From NCBI RefSeq assembly GCF_019801605.1, contig NZ_JAHVIT010000008.1, positions 35,713-99,712 on the forward strand: 64,000 bases of DNA, read 5' to 3'. Below, piece after piece: positions 1 through 10,066 of this stretch (position 1 is its first letter; every line of letters begins with the position of its first letter). The translations under genes were made by a program, and so were the position numbers. Source of the stretch: Maritimibacter alkaliphilus (GTDB lineage Bacteria > Pseudomonadota > Alphaproteobacteria > Rhodobacterales > Rhodobacteraceae). Below the pieces are notes generated by a model. The model was not told where the DNA came from. It did not search any database and worked only from the letters and a program-made list of their open reading frames with translations.

Positions 1-463
<463 letters not shown>

Positions 464-512
464 CGGTGTCTCCTCCTCCGATGGCCACAAGTGACACCTG
501 ATTCCCCGCCCT

Positions 513-547
513 GTCAACTTTGCGGAATGATATTTCGTTGTGCGGAA
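513..547. promoter_or_regulatory. two degenerate IclR-type operator sites in a divergent promoter
   Basis: Two copies of TGCGGAA (521-527 and 541-547) lie in direct orientation exactly 20 bases apart, about two helical turns. Each is the right half of the palindrome TTCCGCA-T-TGCGGAA found intact at 5064-5078; the full 15-base sites at 513-527 and 533-547 each match it at 11 of 15 positions. They sit between the divergent acyl-CoA dehydrogenase and acyl-CoA ligase. Assignment to the IclR protein at 3054 is inference. Confidence 0.5.
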
Positions 548-623
548 CATGTTGACGCCGTGCACGGGCCGGTGCACTCTGGCCGGACATGGCTGGACAG
601 ACAGAGCTTGGAGGAGGGCTTTG

Positions 624-2171
624 ATGACCGCAGCGGCATTTCGCCTGAACGCGCCCCGGATCGAGGGCGAGGAACTTGCATGTTTCGGGGAGTTGGTGGC
701 CGCCCATGGCCGCACCCGCCCGGACCACATCGCGCTGATCGACGGAGGCAGGCACTGGACCTGGGCCGAGTTCACGGACCTCGTGGCCCGTCTGGCCGGG
801 GCCCTGGCCGCCCGGGGCATCGGGCGCGGCGACATGGTGGCGAGCCTGTCGGAGAACTCCGCCCCCCACGTGGCGCTCTATACCGCCGTGCTCTGGTCCG
901 GGGCCTGCATGGTGCCGCTGCCCTTCAGTGCCAGCGAGGCCGCGCTCCAGAAGATGCTGGAGAATTGCCGCCCCCGGCTGCTCTTCGCCTCCGACACCTA
1001 TGCCGCGACAGCCGCAGCCCTGCGCGCGCCGATGATGGTGCGCCTGTCCGAGCTTGACGCCTTCATCGGGGACGCCGCCCCTGCCGAGCCGGCGCAAGTG
1101 GGCCCCGACGATCTCTTCGACATGATCTATTCCTCGGGCACCACCGGTGCGCCCAAGGGCATCGCCCATGACCACCGGTTCCGCACCCGTCAGCTGAACC
1201 GGATGACGGAGCATGGCATGGACGGCGACAGCGTGGTGCTGATGTCGACGCCGCTCTATTCCAACACCACGCTGGTCTCGACCCTGAACGCGCAGGTGAA
1301 GGGCGCCACGCTGGTGGTGATGGGCAAGTTCGACGCGACGAAGTTCCTCGAGCTGTCGCAGACCCACCGGGTGACCCATTCGATGCTGGTGCCGGTGCAG
1401 TACATGCGGCTGATGGATCACCCCGAGTTCGACAGCTACGACCTGAGCAGCTATCGCTGCAAGACCAGCACCTCCGCCCCGCTGCCCGGCAGCCTGATCC
1501 AGCAGATCATGGACCGCTGGCCCGGGAACCTCGTGGAATACTACGGCATGACCGAGGGCGGTCCGACCACCTCTCTCGACTGCGGCGCCTTCCCCGAGAA
1601 ATGGGATACCGTCGGCAAGGCGAACCCGGGTTGCACGCTCCACGTCATCGACGAGGCAGGCAAGCAGCTGCCCCCCGGCTCCTATGGCGAGATCGTCGGC
1701 CGCTCCATCACCATGATGCCGGGCTACTACGGCGACGAGGAAAAGACGCGCGAACTGCTCTGGGTCGACGAGGCGGGCGATCACTACATCCGCACCGGCG
1801 ACATGGGCCGCATCGACGAGGACGGCTTCGTCCACCTGCTCGACCGGCGCAAGGACATGATCATTTCGGGCGGATTCAACATCTTTGCCGCCGATCTGGA
1901 GGCCGTGCTGCGCGGCCACCCCGATGTCGCCGACGTGGCGGTGATCGCGATCCCCAGCCGCGACTGGGGCGAGACGCCGCTCGGCTTCGTGGTGCCGCGC
2001 GACGGCAGTGCACCGGACCCGGAGGCACTGCGCCAATGGGCCAACGAGAGGCTGGGCAAGATCCAGCGCCTCTCGGCCATCGAACTGCGCGACGACCTGC
2101 CCCGCAGCGAGATCGGCAAGGTGCTGAAGCGCGAGCTGCGCGCGCCCTACTGGGAGAAGACCCCGGCATGA
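624..2171 (+). CDS. acyl-CoA synthetase (AMP-forming, ANL superfamily)
   Basis: A 515-residue adenylate-forming ligase that would activate a carboxylic acid to its CoA thioester through an acyl-AMP. Visible motifs: the phosphate loop [11 protein letters not shown] near residues 169-179, the adenine motif YYGMTEGGP, the ribose aspartate in [13 protein letters not shown], the hinge [15 protein letters not shown], and the C-terminal lysine region [11 protein letters not shown]. The start at 624 follows GGAGGAGGG; earlier in-frame codons have no ribosome site. Its last bases overlap the next gene as ATGA. With the neighbouring acyl-CoA dehydrogenase and SDR it suggests beta-oxidation-like breakdown of a small organic acid; the substrate cannot be read from the sequence. 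Confidence 0.92.
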   Translation: MTAAAFRLNAPRIEGEELACFGELVAAHGRTRPDHIALIDGGRHWTWAEFTDLVARLAGALAARGIGRGDMVASLSENSAPHVALYTAVLWSGACMVPLPFSASEAALQKMLENCRPRLLFASDTYAATAAALRAPMMVRLSELDAFIGDAAPAEPAQVGPDDLFDMIYSSGTTGAPKGIAHDHRFRTRQLNRMTEHGMDGDSVVLMSTPLYSNTTLVSTLNAQVKGATLVVMGKFDATKFLELSQTHRVTHSMLVPVQYMRLMDHPEFDSYDLSSYRCKTSTSAPLPGSLIQQIMDRWPGNLVEYYGMTEGGPTTSLDCGAFPEKWDTVGKANPGCTLHVIDEAGKQLPPGSYGEIVGRSITMMPGYYGDEEKTRELLWVDEAGDHYIRTGDMGRIDEDGFVHLLDRRKDMIISGGFNIFAADLEAVLRGHPDVADVAVIAIPSRDWGETPLGFVVPRDGSAPDPEALRQWANERLGKIQRLSAIELRDDLPRSEIGKVLKRELRAPYWEKTPA

Positions 2172-2947
2172 CCGGACGGTTCGACGGCAAGGTGGCGATC
2201 GTCACCGGCGCGGCCAGCGGGATCGGCCGTGCCACCGCCGCGAGGCTGGCCTCGGAAGGGGCGCGCGTGGTCCTGATCGACCTCTCCGCCGAGGCGCTGG
2301 AGGCCGCGATGCCGCAGGGCGATCACCTCGCCCTGCCCTGCGATGTCTCGGACGAGGCCTCGGTCGCCGCGGCGGTCGAAACCATTCGCAGCCGCATGGG
2401 CCGCATCGACGTGGTCTGCAACAATGCGGGCATCATCTGCTCCCACGCGCCGATCACCGAGGTGGACATGACCCAGTGGCAGAGGGTCATCGGCGTGAAC
2501 CTCGTCGGCCCCTCGCTATTCCTGAAATACGCGGGCCGCGCGATGATCGAACAGGGCGAGGGCGGGGCCTTCGTCAACACCGCCTCGGTTGCGGGCATCC
2601 GCTCCGGCGCGGGTGGCAACATCTACTCCGCCTCCAAGGCGGGGGTGATCAACCTGACCCAGACGGCGGCCTGCGACCTCGGCCAGCACCGCATCCGGGT
2701 GAATGCGGTCTGTCCCGGGCTGATCGAGACCGGGATGACCAAGCCGGTCTTCGACTACGCCCGCGACGCCGGCAAGGAGGCGAAGCTCGGCTCGCGCTGC
2801 GAGCTGCGCCGCTATGGCCGCCCAGAGGAGATCGCCGCCGCCATCGCCTTCCTCGCCTCGGACGATGCCTCCTACATCACAGGGCAGGCCCTGCCGGTGG
2901 ATGGCGGGAATACCGCCTCGCTGAACCTGCCGGGGATGAAGGTATGA
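2168..2947 (+). CDS. short-chain dehydrogenase/reductase (SDR)
   Basis: A 259-residue classical SDR. It has the dinucleotide motif TGAASGIG near residue 13, the NNAG structural motif, the serine of the NTASVAG segment, the active-site YSASK and the PG loop (CPGLIETGM). Such enzymes oxidise or reduce a hydroxyl/keto group with NAD(P). The ATG overlaps the ligase stop codon by four bases, so the two are probably translationally coupled and belong to one pathway; a 3-hydroxyacyl-CoA dehydrogenase role is plausible but unproven. Confidence 0.92.
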   Translation: MTGRFDGKVAIVTGAASGIGRATAARLASEGARVVLIDLSAEALEAAMPQGDHLALPCDVSDEASVAAAVETIRSRMGRIDVVCNNAGIICSHAPITEVDMTQWQRVIGVNLVGPSLFLKYAGRAMIEQGEGGAFVNTASVAGIRSGAGGNIYSASKAGVINLTQTAACDLGQHRIRVNAVCPGLIETGMTKPVFDYARDAGKEAKLGSRCELRRYGRPEEIAAAIAFLASDDASYITGQALPVDGGNTASLNLPGMKV

Positions 2948-3037
2948 GCAGAGCCCGCCGCCGGCCTGCCCTGACACGAAATGCAGTGCGGGCAGGCTTG
3001 ACCGCGGGGAAGACGGGGCGCTAGCACAGGTTTCAAT

Positions 3038-3052
3038 TTCCGCATTGCGGGA
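3038..3052. promoter_or_regulatory. IclR-type operator overlapping the iclR start region
   Basis: TTCCGCATTGCGGGA matches the perfect palindrome at 5064-5078 in 14 of 15 positions and ends one base before the ATG of the IclR regulator. A bound protein here would cover the translation start or leader, as expected for autoregulation. Confidence 0.6.
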
Positions 3053-3053
3053 C

Positions 3054-3899
3054 ATGGGTAGAAGACGGGAACACATCTTGCGCAAACGGGTCACAGAAAC
3101 TGCGGCAACGCCCGAAGAAACCGGGTACGAGAACGACCGCCAGTTCGTCACCGCCCTGAACCGGGGCCTCCAGATCCTGCGGGCCTTCCGCCCCACGGAC
3201 AAGGCCGGGCTGGGGAATTCGGAACTCGCCGAACGCACCGGCTTGCCGAATTCCACCGTCTCGCGGCTGACTTTCACGCTGCTGAAGTCGGGCTACCTCG
3301 TCTATGACGAGGCGACGGGCCGCTACCGCATGGGTGTGCCGGTGCTGTCGCTGGGCTATGCCTGCCTTGCGGGGCTGCACGTCCGCGAAACGGCGCAGGT
3401 CTACATGCAGCAACTCGCCAACGAGTGCGGCGACGGCATCCTGCTGGCGCTCGGCGGGCGCGACGACATGACGATCACCTATATCGCCTGCGCCCGGTCC
3501 ACCGGGGTGATCTCGCTGCAACTCTCGGTGGGCTCGCGTATCTCGCTGGCGCGCTCCGCCATGGGGCGGGCCTATATCGCCGGCACCTCCGAGGCCGAGC
3601 GGGCCGAAATCCTCGACCGGGTGAAGGACCGCTATGCCCCGGATCAGGCGCAGGAGATCCTCGAAGGGATTGAGGACGCCGCCGAGCAGATCCGCACCAA
3701 GGGGTTCTACACCAGCGTCGGCGCCTGGCAGAAGGACGTGAACGCCGTGTCGGTCCCGTTCCGCTCGCAGCAGCCCGATACGCCGATGCTGGCCTTCAAC
3801 CTCGGCGGCTATGCCTATTCGCTGCCCAAGGAGCGGCTGGAAAACGAGCTTGGCCCCAAGCTGGTGGAACTCGCCCGCAAGGTCAGCCGCGCCGAGTGA
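3054..3899 (+). CDS. IclR-family transcriptional regulator
   Basis: About 281 residues: a winged-helix DNA-binding domain (ALNRGLQILRAF, LAERTGLPNSTVSRLTFTLL) followed by the IclR effector domain (SVGSRISLARSAMGRAYIA, GAWQKDVNAVSVPF). IclR proteins commonly control aromatic or organic-acid catabolic genes and respond to a pathway compound. The ATG at 3054 has no clear ribosome site; TTG at 3045 and TTG at 3078 (after GAAGACGGGAA) are alternatives that only change a basic N-terminal tail. An operator-like palindrome abuts the start. It probably controls the flanking acyl-CoA genes. Confidence 0.9.
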   Translation: MGRRREHILRKRVTETAATPEETGYENDRQFVTALNRGLQILRAFRPTDKAGLGNSELAERTGLPNSTVSRLTFTLLKSGYLVYDEATGRYRMGVPVLSLGYACLAGLHVRETAQVYMQQLANECGDGILLALGGRDDMTITYIACARSTGVISLQLSVGSRISLARSAMGRAYIAGTSEAERAEILDRVKDRYAPDQAQEILEGIEDAAEQIRTKGFYTSVGAWQKDVNAVSVPFRSQQPDTPMLAFNLGGYAYSLPKERLENELGPKLVELARKVSRAE

Positions 3900-3950
3900 A
3901 CGGCCGGATGATCGACCGAGTGATCACGGGGTGATGACCGACCGGCAGGC

Positions 3951-3980
3951 GCGGCCCCGAACACATCGGGGCCGCGTTTG
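3951..3980. terminator. bidirectional hairpin terminator
   Basis: A perfect 10-base stem (GCGGCCCCGA / TCGGGGCCGC) with loop ACACA lies between the convergent iclR and quinone-oxidoreductase genes and is followed by GTTTGT. The T-tract is short. Confidence 0.7.
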
Positions 3981-3998
3981 TATCGCCTCAGGATCGGC

Positions 3999-4967
3999 TC
4001 AGGGCACCAGCGCCAGCTTGCCCACGGCGCCGCGCGCCAGCACCCGCTCCAGCACCTGCGCGGCCTCGGCCAGCGGATAGCGGCCCTCGACCAGCGGCGT
4101 CACCTTGCCTTCGGCCCACCAGCCCATGAGCTCTTCCATGTTGGCGCGGTAGGCGGCCGGATCGTTGCGCCGCCAGTTGCCCCAGAAGACGCCGACGACG
4201 GCATATTCCTTCACCAGCGCGAGGTTCACCGGGAACTGCGGGATCTCGCCGCTGGCGAAACCGATCACCAGCAGACGGCCTTCGCGCGCCATGAAGCGGG
4301 TGGCGGCCTTGAAGGGCTCGCCGCCCACGACGTCATAGACCACGTCCGCGCCGCGTCCGCCGGTCAGGCGCTTCACGTCGTCCTTGAGGTTGTCATAGCC
4401 GATGACGTGATCCGCCCCGGCCTCGGCCGCGATCCTGCGCTTCTCCTCGGAGGAGCAGACGCCGATGACCGTGGCACCCATGATCTTGCCGATCTGCACC
4501 GCCGCCACCCCCGTGGAGCCGGAGGCCCCGAAGACCACCAGAACCTCGCCCGGTTGCAGGTTCGCACGCTGTTTCAGCGCATGGTGCGAGGTGCCGAAGG
4601 CGACCAGCAGGGCCGTCGCCTCGGCCGCGTCGATGCCCTCGGGCAGGGTGAAGGCCTGCTCGGCCGGGCAGAGCACCTGCTCGGCATAGCCGCCCAGAGA
4701 GGTGACACCCGCCACGCGATCGCCGGGCTTCAGCTCCGTGACGCCCGCACCCACGGCCTCGACCACGCCGGCCACTTCCATGCCGGGGGTAAAGGGCGCC
4801 TCGGGCTTCATCTGGTAGAGCCCCTGCACCAGCAGACCGTCGGGGAAATTCACCCCGGCCGCTTCGGTGCGCACCAGCACCTCGCCCGCGCCGGGCACAG
4901 GCGCCGCGACCTCTTCGTAGGCGAGCGTGTCCAGCGGGCCGAACCCGTGGCAGACGATGGCTTTCAT
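3999..4967 (-). CDS. NADPH:quinone oxidoreductase-like MDR protein
   Basis: A 322-residue medium-chain dehydrogenase/reductase of the quinone oxidoreductase (QOR) group. It has the GroES-like N-terminal domain (AGVNFPDGLLVQGLY, PGMEVAGVVEAVG), a Rossmann domain with GASGSTGVAAVQIGK near residues 147-161, and no zinc-binding cysteine cluster. Members reduce quinones or enoyl/alkenal groups with NADPH. It is divergent from the acyl-CoA ligase at 5167 across a gap with several palindromes, so it is probably co-regulated with it. The ATG follows GAGGAGGACCACC. Confidence 0.92.
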   Translation of the reverse strand: MKAIVCHGFGPLDTLAYEEVAAPVPGAGEVLVRTEAAGVNFPDGLLVQGLYQMKPEAPFTPGMEVAGVVEAVGAGVTELKPGDRVAGVTSLGGYAEQVLCPAEQAFTLPEGIDAAEATALLVAFGTSHHALKQRANLQPGEVLVVFGASGSTGVAAVQIGKIMGATVIGVCSSEEKRRIAAEAGADHVIGYDNLKDDVKRLTGGRGADVVYDVVGGEPFKAATRFMAREGRLLVIGFASGEIPQFPVNLALVKEYAVVGVFWGNWRRNDPAAYRANMEELMGWWAEGKVTPLVEGRYPLAEAAQVLERVLARGAVGKLALVP

Positions 4968-5028
4968 GGTGGTCCTCCTCTCGTTCCTCCGGGCCCAAGA
5001 TTAGGGCCAGCGGCAGCGGGATACCATT

Positions 5029-5045
5029 GGAAACAGGCGGTTTCC
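5029..5045. promoter_or_regulatory. inverted repeat GGAAAC-N5-GTTTCC
   Basis: A perfect 6-base inverted repeat about 60 bases upstream of the quinone-oxidoreductase start. Its arms resemble the TGGAAA/TTTCC arms of the classical E. coli IclR site. It may be a second class of site in the same promoter; function is inferred from symmetry and position only. Confidence 0.35.
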
Positions 5046-5063
5046 GACGAAATTCAAACGGCG

Positions 5064-5078
5064 TTCCGCATTGCGGAA
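5064..5078. promoter_or_regulatory. perfect 15-bp palindrome, probable IclR-family operator
   Basis: TTCCGCATTGCGGAA is perfectly symmetric around its central T and lies between the divergent oxidoreductase and acyl-CoA ligase promoters. Near-copies occur at 3038 and 17446, and degenerate copies at 513, 533 and 5087. Confidence 0.65.
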
Positions 5079-5086
5079 CCGCATCA

Positions 5087-5101
5087 TCACAAATTGCGGA
5101 A
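5087..5101. promoter_or_regulatory. degenerate second IclR-type operator
   Basis: TCACAAATTGCGGAA keeps the right half-site of the palindrome at 5064 (11 of 15 positions), with centres 23 bases apart. It lies upstream of the ligase at 5167. Confidence 0.4.
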
Positions 5102-5166
5102 TTTGGTTTCGCAAGTTGCGCGGGGGCGCTACCTTCCTGCTTGGAGGAATAGGGAGGAGGTGCCTC

Positions 5167-6810
<1,644 letters not shown>

Positions 6811-6817
6811 ATCCCCC

Positions 6818-6842
6818 GGGGGGCCGCCTGACCGTGGCCCCC
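6818..6842 (+). terminator. possible hairpin terminator
   Basis: GGGGGCC (6819-6825) pairs with GGCCCCC (6836-6842) directly after the ligase stop. There is no T-tract, so it may only stabilise the 3' end. Confidence 0.3.
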
Positions 6843-7068
6843 GATTGTCGCCCTCAGGACTTTTGCCTGTCTCCCCTCTGGCCGGTCTCCGCTTTTGCCT
6901 CTCTGCACCAGGGCCTGTCTCCGCCTTGGCCTCATCTGTGCTTCGGGCTCTCTTCAATCGGGCCGGTCGATGCGCGGGCCAGCCTGTCCTGCGGCCTGCC
7001 TGTGATGGCGCTGCCTGTGCTAGACTGGCCCCGGCCCCCAGCCGGGGCGGCAGCGGGAGCAGGTCACC

Positions 7069-7659
7069 ATGACGACATTTGATTTCTGGTATTCCATCGG
7101 CAGCACCTACAGCTACCTGACCGTGATGCGCCTGCCCGAGGTGGCCGAGGCAGCGGGCCTGCGCGTCCGCTGGCGGCCGTTCAACGTGCGCCACGTGATG
7201 GTCCAGCAGAACAACATCCCCTTCAAGGACAAGCCGGTGAAGACCGCCTACATGTGGCGCGACATCGCGCGCCGGGCCGAGGGCTATGGCCTCTCTCCCG
7301 CCCTGCCCGCACCCTATCCCCTGCCGGAGCTGGTCTTTGCCAACCAGGTCGCCGTGCTGGGGGCCGATGAGGGCTGGGTCGAGGCCTATACCCGCGCCAC
7401 CTATCGCCGCTGGTTCGAGGCCGGACAGCGCCCCGGGGAGGCTCCGAACCTCTCCGAGAGCCTTGCCGAGATCGGGCAGGACCCCGACCGCGTGAGGACC
7501 GAGGCCGCAAGCGACCGGATCGTGGCAAGGCTCGCCGCCGAGACCGACACCGCCATGCGCCTCGGGATCTTCGGCTCACCCTTCTTCGCCGTGGGGGAGG
7601 AGGTCTTCTGGGGCGATGACCGGCTGGAGGATGCGATCGCCTGGGCAACGCGGGACTGA
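7069..7659 (+). CDS. DsbA-fold 2-hydroxychromene-2-carboxylate isomerase-like protein
   Basis: A 196-residue protein of the HCCA isomerase/kappa-class GST family, opening FDFWYSIGSTYSYL with the serine that activates glutathione in this family, and closing IFGSPFFAVGEEVFWGDDRL, the typical C-terminal block with a cis-proline. Known members isomerise 2-hydroxychromene-2-carboxylate in naphthalene-type degradation or act as glutathione-dependent isomerases. Here it stands alone between unrelated genes, so a specific substrate is not supported. Confidence 0.88.
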   Translation: MTTFDFWYSIGSTYSYLTVMRLPEVAEAAGLRVRWRPFNVRHVMVQQNNIPFKDKPVKTAYMWRDIARRAEGYGLSPALPAPYPLPELVFANQVAVLGADEGWVEAYTRATYRRWFEAGQRPGEAPNLSESLAEIGQDPDRVRTEAASDRIVARLAAETDTAMRLGIFGSPFFAVGEEVFWGDDRLEDAIAWATRD

Positions 7660-7756
7660 GACCCATCGTCTCATACGGGCCCGGATCACGGGGAATCGCT
7701 TTCGGGGTAGCATCAACCGCATGTATCATGGTTCTCGCATATCTTGGGAGAGCCCG

Positions 7757-8356
7757 ATGCCGTCGACCCTGCGCCGTCCTGTCCGCCATCCCGCTTCATG
7801 TCTCGCGCTTGCCGTTGCCCTGCTCTGCGCCGCCCCCGCCGCGCAGGCCCAGATGATGGGTCATGGCCCCGGGGCCGGGATGCATGGCCACGGCGCCGAT
7901 GGCACCGGCCATGACGAGGTGACGATGCCCGGCCTTCAGGGCCGTAACGCCACCCCCGAGGAGAGCGCGGAACTCGCCGTGATGTTCCGCAACTTTCCCA
8001 CCTTCACCCGCGAGGTGACGAACCTGCCTGATGGCATCCGCACTGTCACCCGCTCCTCCAACCCGGAGGTGATGGAGGTGCTGATCAGCCATGTCACCGG
8101 GATGATCGGCCGGGTCGAGGCGCAGGACGATCCGGAGATCTTCATCCAGAGCCCCACGCTCGACATCTTCTTCGACCGCGCCGACCGGATCGAGACCGGG
8201 ATCGACGTGACGGAGGAGGGCATCGTGGTGACCCAGACCTCGACCGATCCCGACTTGGTCGAGGCCCTTCATCTCCATGCCGCCGAGGTCTCGGACATGG
8301 CCGCGCGCGGGATGCAGGCGGTGCACGAGATGATGATGCGCCGGGCCGGGAACTGA
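7757..8356 (+). CDS. exported Met/His-rich protein of unknown function
   Basis: A 199-residue protein with a clear Sec signal peptide (basic MPSTLRRPVRH, hydrophobic LALAVALLC, cleavage near AQA). The mature N-terminus is rich in Met, His and Gly (QMMGHGPGAGMHGHGADGTGH), suggesting periplasmic copper or other soft-metal binding. The rest is soluble-looking and ends with VHEMMMRRAGN. I do not recognise the family. The start at 7757 follows GGGAGAG; frames opening earlier overlap the upstream gene. Confidence 0.75.
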   Translation: MPSTLRRPVRHPASCLALAVALLCAAPAAQAQMMGHGPGAGMHGHGADGTGHDEVTMPGLQGRNATPEESAELAVMFRNFPTFTREVTNLPDGIRTVTRSSNPEVMEVLISHVTGMIGRVEAQDDPEIFIQSPTLDIFFDRADRIETGIDVTEEGIVVTQTSTDPDLVEALHLHAAEVSDMAARGMQAVHEMMMRRAGN

Positions 8357-8695
8357 CCTGACACGGCCGCGAGCCCGCGGGAAGCCGCCCGATCAGGGCG
8401 GCCTGCCCGGCGCGCGCATCCCCCCCGCCCGCGGTGATCGTGAGTCAGACCTTGGGGCGCCCATGGGCTGGACTTTGGTCTGGCCTTCGGGTGGGCGTTT
8501 GGACCGAACCATCGGTGGAAAGTCGCCGTTTTTCCCGATCCGGCGTCAGAAACCTGTCACAGTGAGGGATTACATCGTCCTGTACCCCGGTCTTGCGCCG
8601 GTAACCCTCCCGGGGGACTTGCGATACCTGCCGCTTCGTCGCATCTGAGAGGGAGGGAGAGGACCCCCTGACCGCCCTCAAACGAAAGCCTCGCC
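8357..8695. other. intergenic stretch without a recognisable gene
   Basis: 339 bases between the exported protein and the MFS gene. Only short, low-quality frames are present. The segment around 8520-8600 is less GC-rich and may hold the MFS promoter, but no clear -35/-10 pair was found. Confidence 0.5.
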
Positions 8696-9898
8696 TTGTC
8701 TACACCTACGATTGCCCCCGCTTCGGCGGCCGAGGCCTCGGCCGCTATCGTCATTTTCTCGCTCGCGCTCGGTGGCTTTGCCATCGGCACGACCGAATTC
8801 GCCTCCATGGCCCTGCTGCCCTATTTCGCCCCCGAACTCGGGGTGAGCGAGGCGCAGGCCGCCCAGGCGATCAGCGCCTATGCGCTCGGCGTCGTGATCG
8901 GCGCACCGCTGCTGGCCGTGCTCGGCGCCCGGCTGCCCCGCCGCCGGTTCCTCGTCTGGCTGATGCTGGCCTTCGCCGTCTTCAACACCGCCTCGGGCCT
9001 TGCGCACAATTTCGGCACGATGCTCGTCTTCCGCTTCCTCTCGGGCCTGCCGCACGGGGCCTACTTCGGGGTCGGCGCGCTGATGGCGGCCTCCGTCGTC
9101 TCGCCCAAGAAGCGCACGCAGGCGGTGGCGATGCTCATGGTCGGCCTGACCGTGGCCACGACACTGGGTGTGCCGCTGGCGAACTTCCTCGGCCAGACGA
9201 TCGGCTGGCGCTGGGGCTTCGCGCTCGTGGGCGTCCTGTCCCTGATCACCGCGGCGGCGGTCCACATCTTCGCCCCGCGCGGCACGGGCACGGCGGGCGG
9301 CAACGCCCTGCGCCAGCTCTCGGCGCTGAAGAACCGGCAGGTGCTGCTGACGCTGGCCACGGCGGCGATCGGCTTCGGCGGGTTCTTCGCCGTCTACACC
9401 TACTTCACGCTGACCGCGATGGAGGTGACCCACGTGCCCGAGGCCGTGGTCCCGGGCCTGCTGATGATCTTCGGCCTCGGCATGACCGTGGGAACGATCC
9501 TGCTCGGCTGGGCCGCGGACCGGAACCAGACCCTGTCGATCTACGGCATCATGGGCGCCAACGTGCTGGCGCTGCTGTGCTACCCGATGGCGACCGGCGC
9601 GGGCTGGTCCATGGCGCTGGTGGGCTTCTGCATCGGCATGACCTCCTCCACCGGCACGGCGATCCAGGCCCGGCTGATGGACGTAGCGGGCGATGCGCAG
9701 GAACTGGCCGCGGCGCTCAACCACTCGGCCTTCAACACCGCCAATGCCATCGGCCCGGCGGTGGCCGCCGCGGCTCTGACGCTGGGCTGGGGCCTGCCGG
9801 CCACCGGCTATGTCGGCGCGCTGCTGACGGCCATCGGGATCGTGCTCTTCACGATCACCGTGCTCGACGCCAGGCGCAACGGCACCGGCCCAACCTGA
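8696..9898 (+). CDS. MFS transporter, drug:H+ antiporter-1 (AraJ/YdhP-like)
   Basis: A 400-residue protein with about 12 hydrophobic segments. The first one carries FSLALGGFAIGTTEFASMALLPYFAP, split here as FALGTTEF-type motif of the AraJ/YdhP subgroup, followed by the loop LGARLPRRRFL between helices 2 and 3. It probably exports small organic compounds by proton antiport across the inner membrane. The only sensible start is TTG at 8696; a purine-rich tract lies farther upstream (8648-8670) than ideal. It is monocistronic and followed by a strong hairpin. Confidence 0.88.
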   Translation: MSTPTIAPASAAEASAAIVIFSLALGGFAIGTTEFASMALLPYFAPELGVSEAQAAQAISAYALGVVIGAPLLAVLGARLPRRRFLVWLMLAFAVFNTASGLAHNFGTMLVFRFLSGLPHGAYFGVGALMAASVVSPKKRTQAVAMLMVGLTVATTLGVPLANFLGQTIGWRWGFALVGVLSLITAAAVHIFAPRGTGTAGGNALRQLSALKNRQVLLTLATAAIGFGGFFAVYTYFTLTAMEVTHVPEAVVPGLLMIFGLGMTVGTILLGWAADRNQTLSIYGIMGANVLALLCYPMATGAGWSMALVGFCIGMTSSTGTAIQARLMDVAGDAQELAAALNHSAFNTANAIGPAVAAAALTLGWGLPATGYVGALLTAIGIVLFTITVLDARRNGTGPT

Positions 9899-9973
9899 CG
9901 CCGCCCCACCTGACGCAGTCTTTGACGTCCCGGGCCCATCCGGCCGCGTACGTCACGGCCCCCTGAAAGACGC

Positions 9974-10009
9974 AAACGGCGCGGTCCCCGCAGGGGGCCG
10001 CGCCGTTTT
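9974..10009 (+). terminator. strong hairpin terminator
   Basis: AAACGGCGCGGTCCCC pairs with GGGGGCCGCGCCGTTT around a GCA loop (one G-T wobble), giving a 16-base stem flanked by A and T runs. It lies after the MFS gene and before the convergent glycan gene, and can serve both strands. Confidence 0.8.
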
Positions 10010-10066
10010 CAATGTGGTCAGACCGCGCCTGCCGCGCGACCGGTTGGTCTGGCCGCGCCTGCGGCG

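Noticed and set aside
8445..8681. A 78-codon reverse frame in the gap before the MFS gene
   Set aside because: No ribosome site, no recognisable similarity and composition like surrounding non-coding DNA.
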